A DNA stretch of 19,924 bases. Origin: CAYTBN01 sp964542165 (GTDB lineage Bacteria > Myxococcota_A > UBA796 > UBA9615 > CAYRNR01). The notes beneath the pieces were generated by a model. That model made no database searches and had not been told where the DNA came from. It saw only the letters and a list, made by a program, of their open reading frames with translations. This document shows positions 18,400-19,924 of the stretch, in pieces. Made by a program: the position numbers and the translations under genes. Numbering within the stretch: position 1 is the first letter of the stretch; every line of letters begins with the position of its first letter. The DNA lies in assembly GCA_964542165.1 (NCBI GenBank), contig CAZITQ010000181.1, positions 1-19,924 on the forward strand, read 5' to 3'.

Positions 18400-19302
18400 T
18401 CAGCTTCCCATGGTCAACCAGTCGGGCGCCAGTCCCGTCACCGCGGTCGTATCGATCCCGGTGTCCGCCCCCAGCGCGTCCAGTCGGGCCAGGACGCCCT
18501 CGGTCGGGGCGTTGCCGGGTGCGCCGGTCACGCAGCCGCCTGCGGCAGCGAGCGAGGCGTCGAAACACCGGACGCCGGCGCGGTAGGCGGCCTCGACCAG
18601 GTCGACGGCGCGGCCGGGATCCGCGTGGTGCGGGTGGTAGCCGAGCTGGGCGGCGAACGCGCCGCCCTCCAGCGCCAGCACCGCGTCCCAGACCCGGGCG
18701 GTCTCGTCCGGATCCGCGAGCCCCTGCAGGTCACTGAGGGTTACCTGCTCCGCACCCAGGTCGAAGTGGCGCCGCACCTGGTCCTGCAGGGTCGCCAGCG
18801 ACACGGGGTGGCGCCCTCCCCCGTCGTCCACGAACCCGAAGGCGGCGGAGACGTAGGCCGTCAGCCTCACCCCGTCGAGGGCAGCTCGGTGCGCGATCCG
18901 TTCGACGATCGCCACGGTGTCGGCCAGCGGACGCCCCACGTTGGCGAGGTTGTGGGCGTCCATGGCCGAGTGGAACACCCCCACCGTGTGACCGTACCCG
19001 CCCGGTCCCAGTCCGAGATCGGCGAAGGCGTCGTAGCCCCGCCCGTTGGGTACCAGGGTCACCAGCTCCAGTCCGCGGGGTCGCCCCAGGGCCTCCAGAA
19101 CACCGACGAGCTGGTCCCTGGCCATGGCCGGCGCGACCCTCGGGTGCACGCAGGACAGCACCTCCAGCCGCCGGAACCCGGTGTCCCGCAGAGCCAGGGC
19201 CAGGCGGGCGCGTTCCGGCGGCGTGAAGTGCACGAGGTCCTGCGCGGGCACGTTCTGACCGTGCTCGCGGAGGGTGACGTCGGTGAGGAGGACGGAGGGC
19301 AT
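18400..19302 (-). CDS. HMG-CoA lyase-like protein (DRE-TIM metallolyase)
   Basis: 300 aa, the normal length for HMG-CoA lyase, which splits HMG-CoA into acetoacetate and acetyl-CoA (leucine breakdown). Evidence: DVTLREHGQ at 8-16 (catalytic Arg12, metal-ligand Glu13), VLSCVHPRVAPAM, LVPNGRGYDA, AYVSAAFG (149-156), TLSDLQG (Asp191), HPHH (metal His223 and His225), AAGGCVTGAPGNAPTE (active-loop Cys257, metal Asn264) and GADTGID. All key residues of the lyase are there; Glu for Asp at the first ligand is also found in homocitrate synthases, and HPHH replaces HCHD, so a related aldol-type lyase is possible. No Shine-Dalgarno sequence precedes the ATG, because heptamer repeats run to 3 nt before it. 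It lies downstream of a second gene of the same family and upstream of the HEAT-like gene. Confidence 0.85.
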   Translation of the reverse strand: MPSVLLTDVTLREHGQNVPAQDLVHFTPPERARLALALRDTGFRRLEVLSCVHPRVAPAMARDQLVGVLEALGRPRGLELVTLVPNGRGYDAFADLGLGPGGYGHTVGVFHSAMDAHNLANVGRPLADTVAIVERIAHRAALDGVRLTAYVSAAFGFVDDGGGRHPVSLATLQDQVRRHFDLGAEQVTLSDLQGLADPDETARVWDAVLALEGGAFAAQLGYHPHHADPGRAVDLVEAAYRAGVRCFDASLAAAGGCVTGAPGNAPTEGVLARLDALGADTGIDTTAVTGLAPDWLTMGS

Positions 19303-19305
19303 CTG

Positions 19306-19333
19306 GCGTCAGGCGTCAGGCGTCAGGCGTCAG
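19306..19333 (-). repeat. Heptamer repeat tract, copy B (four exact GCGTCAG units)
   Basis: Four perfect tandem copies of GCGTCAG on the plus strand, equal to CTGACGC on the minus strand and to a phase of GCCTGAC. The tract ends 3 nt before the start codon of the HMG-CoA-lyase-like gene. It is inverted relative to tract C. Confidence 0.85.
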
Positions 19334-19334
19334 G

Positions 19335-19409
19335 CGGGAACTCTTGCTCGCTGCCCGCGGCAGCATCGCCCGGTTCCCGTGGACGGCTTCCGGATCCGAT
19401 GTCGAGCAA
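19335..19409. other. Nested inverted repeats between tracts B and C
   Basis: Between the two heptamer tracts lie CGGGAAC (19335-19341) with GTTCCCG (19373-19379), TTGCTCG (19344-19350) with CGAGCAA (19403-19409), and the hairpin GCTGCC-CGC-GGCAGC (19350-19364). The first two pairings cross each other, so they are alternatives or a pseudoknot. Together with the outer tracts the whole 19306-19451 segment can fold on itself. Confidence 0.5.
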
Positions 19410-19423
19410 AGCGAGACGACTTC

Positions 19424-19451
19424 GCCTGACGCCTGAAGCCTGAAGCCTGAC
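19424..19451 (+). repeat. Heptamer repeat tract, copy C
   Basis: GCCTGAC, GCCTGAA, GCCTGAA, GCCTGAC in tandem, then a partial GCCTT. It is the inverse of tract B, about 90 bp away, and ends 9 nt before the stop codon of the right-edge gene (19463-19461 on the minus strand). The sequence before it (CGACTTC) resembles the start of tract A. Confidence 0.85.
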
Positions 19452-19460
19452 GCCTTCTCC

Positions 19461-19924
19461 CTACTCCAGGATGTCCTCGAGGAACGGCGACGGCGGGGGG
19501 CCGGCCACGATGGACTCGGACCGGGCGTAGCCCCAGCGACGCATCTTGAGGTAGCCCGCCAGGCTCTCGAGCGCCATCTCGACGTTGGCGCGCACTCGCT
19601 CGGGCTTGGCCTCGTCGGGCTTGATGGCGAACGCCGCGGCCTCGTCGATCATCGCGGCCAGCTCGCTCTGGTCGTCGCCCAGGACCGCCAGCCGCTCGGC
19701 GGCGATGCCGGTGAATCCGGCCACGTTGGCGATCATCTGGCTCCGGTCGGGGGGCGCGATGTCCAGGAAATCGCCGACGAAGCGCCGGCCGATGTCCAGC
19801 AGCTTGGGGATGTCGATCCCGGTCTGGATGCCCATGGACTCGCACATCACGACGAAGTCCTCGGTGCTCACCAGCCCCGACATCAGGTGCTCCTTGTGGT
19901 AGTACCCGCCGGTCCCGCCGATGA
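19461..19924 (-). CDS. HMG-CoA lyase-like protein, C-terminal part (runs off right edge)
   Basis: 153 codons are visible, open to the window edge. The ATG at 19883 is internal, since conserved sequence continues upstream of it (IGGTGGYYHKEHLMSGL). VSTEDFVVMCESMGIQTGID and IPKLLDIGRRFVGDFL match the last helices of HMG-CoA lyase (xATEDLVYMLEGxGIxTGV, KLLEAG). Two differences stand out: the active-loop Cys of GGC is Thr (GGT), and the following loop is about 4 residues longer without the SGN metal Asn. A tail of about 90 residues after the family's usual end is also unusual (AAERLAVLGDDQSELAAMID, LESLAGYLKMRRWGY, ending PSPFLEDILE). It is probably a diverged family member with another activity. 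Only a fragment is seen, so the family call is moderate. Confidence 0.65.
   Translation of the reverse strand, partial: IGGTGGYYHKEHLMSGLVSTEDFVVMCESMGIQTGIDIPKLLDIGRRFVGDFLDIAPPDRSQMIANVAGFTGIAAERLAVLGDDQSELAAMIDEAAAFAIKPDEAKPERVRANVEMALESLAGYLKMRRWGYARSESIVAGPPPSPFLEDILE

Noticed and set aside
18400..19302. Glu in place of Asp in the RD/RE metal motif as a sign of a dead enzyme
   Set aside because: Homocitrate synthases of the same superfamily use Glu at this position, and the other ligands are present.
19306..19451. Heptamer tracts as a CRISPR array or an insertion sequence
   Set aside because: The units are 7 nt with no spacers, and there is no transposase or visible target-site duplication.

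Overview
This is a GC-rich, gene-dense stretch of a Gram-negative bacterial chromosome, probably a scaffold from a draft or metagenome assembly, since it holds a 10-base N gap flanked by suspicious C/G runs. Several features point to a myxobacterium-like or other former deltaproteobacterial lineage (Myxococcota is my best guess, an inference only): an Oar-like TonB-dependent receptor with an N-terminal carboxypeptidase-regulatory-like domain, a MopE-type metal-binding lipoprotein, a strong sigma-54 promoter, many beta-propeller and HEAT-type proteins, and very high GC at codon third positions. No tRNA, rRNA, CRISPR array, transposase or phage gene was seen.

Layout. 1-1571 (-): the N-terminal half of dnaE (DNA polymerase III alpha), running off the left edge. 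1695-7224 (+): a small outer-membrane barrel, ruvX (YqgF), a large secreted protein joining a HEYTH metallopeptidase domain, a TolB-like propeller and an Omp85-like barrel, then a hairpin, a sigma-54-type promoter and a propeller lipoprotein. 7255-8943 (-): SppA signal peptide peptidase, divergent from a pair of small overlapping genes (9047-9660, +), one a two-helix membrane protein and one carrying a SAP/Rho-N-like domain. 9828-14865 (-): a two-gene operon, a TonB-dependent receptor followed 13 nt later by a MopE-type metal-binding lipoprotein. 15159-16816 (+): a zinc-ribbon membrane protein and mreB. 16844-19924 (-): two HMG-CoA-lyase-like genes in tandem (the first cut by the right edge) and a HEAT-like secreted protein interrupted by the assembly gap.

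How the genes may work together. Most of the window is envelope biology: outer-membrane barrels, surface lipoproteins, SppA and MreB. The best candidate for an undescribed system is the receptor/MopE-lipoprotein operon. It has the gene order of a SusC/SusD pair, but SusD is replaced by an Asp- and Cys-rich metal-binding protein, and the receptor itself carries a perfect DxDxDGxxDxxE calcium-type loop. Second is the peptidase-propeller-barrel fusion next to a sigma-54-driven propeller lipoprotein. A family of heptamer repeats (GCCTGAC/GCCTGAA) fills three intergenic gaps and, in one place, replaces the expected ribosome-binding region of an HMG-CoA-lyase-like gene.
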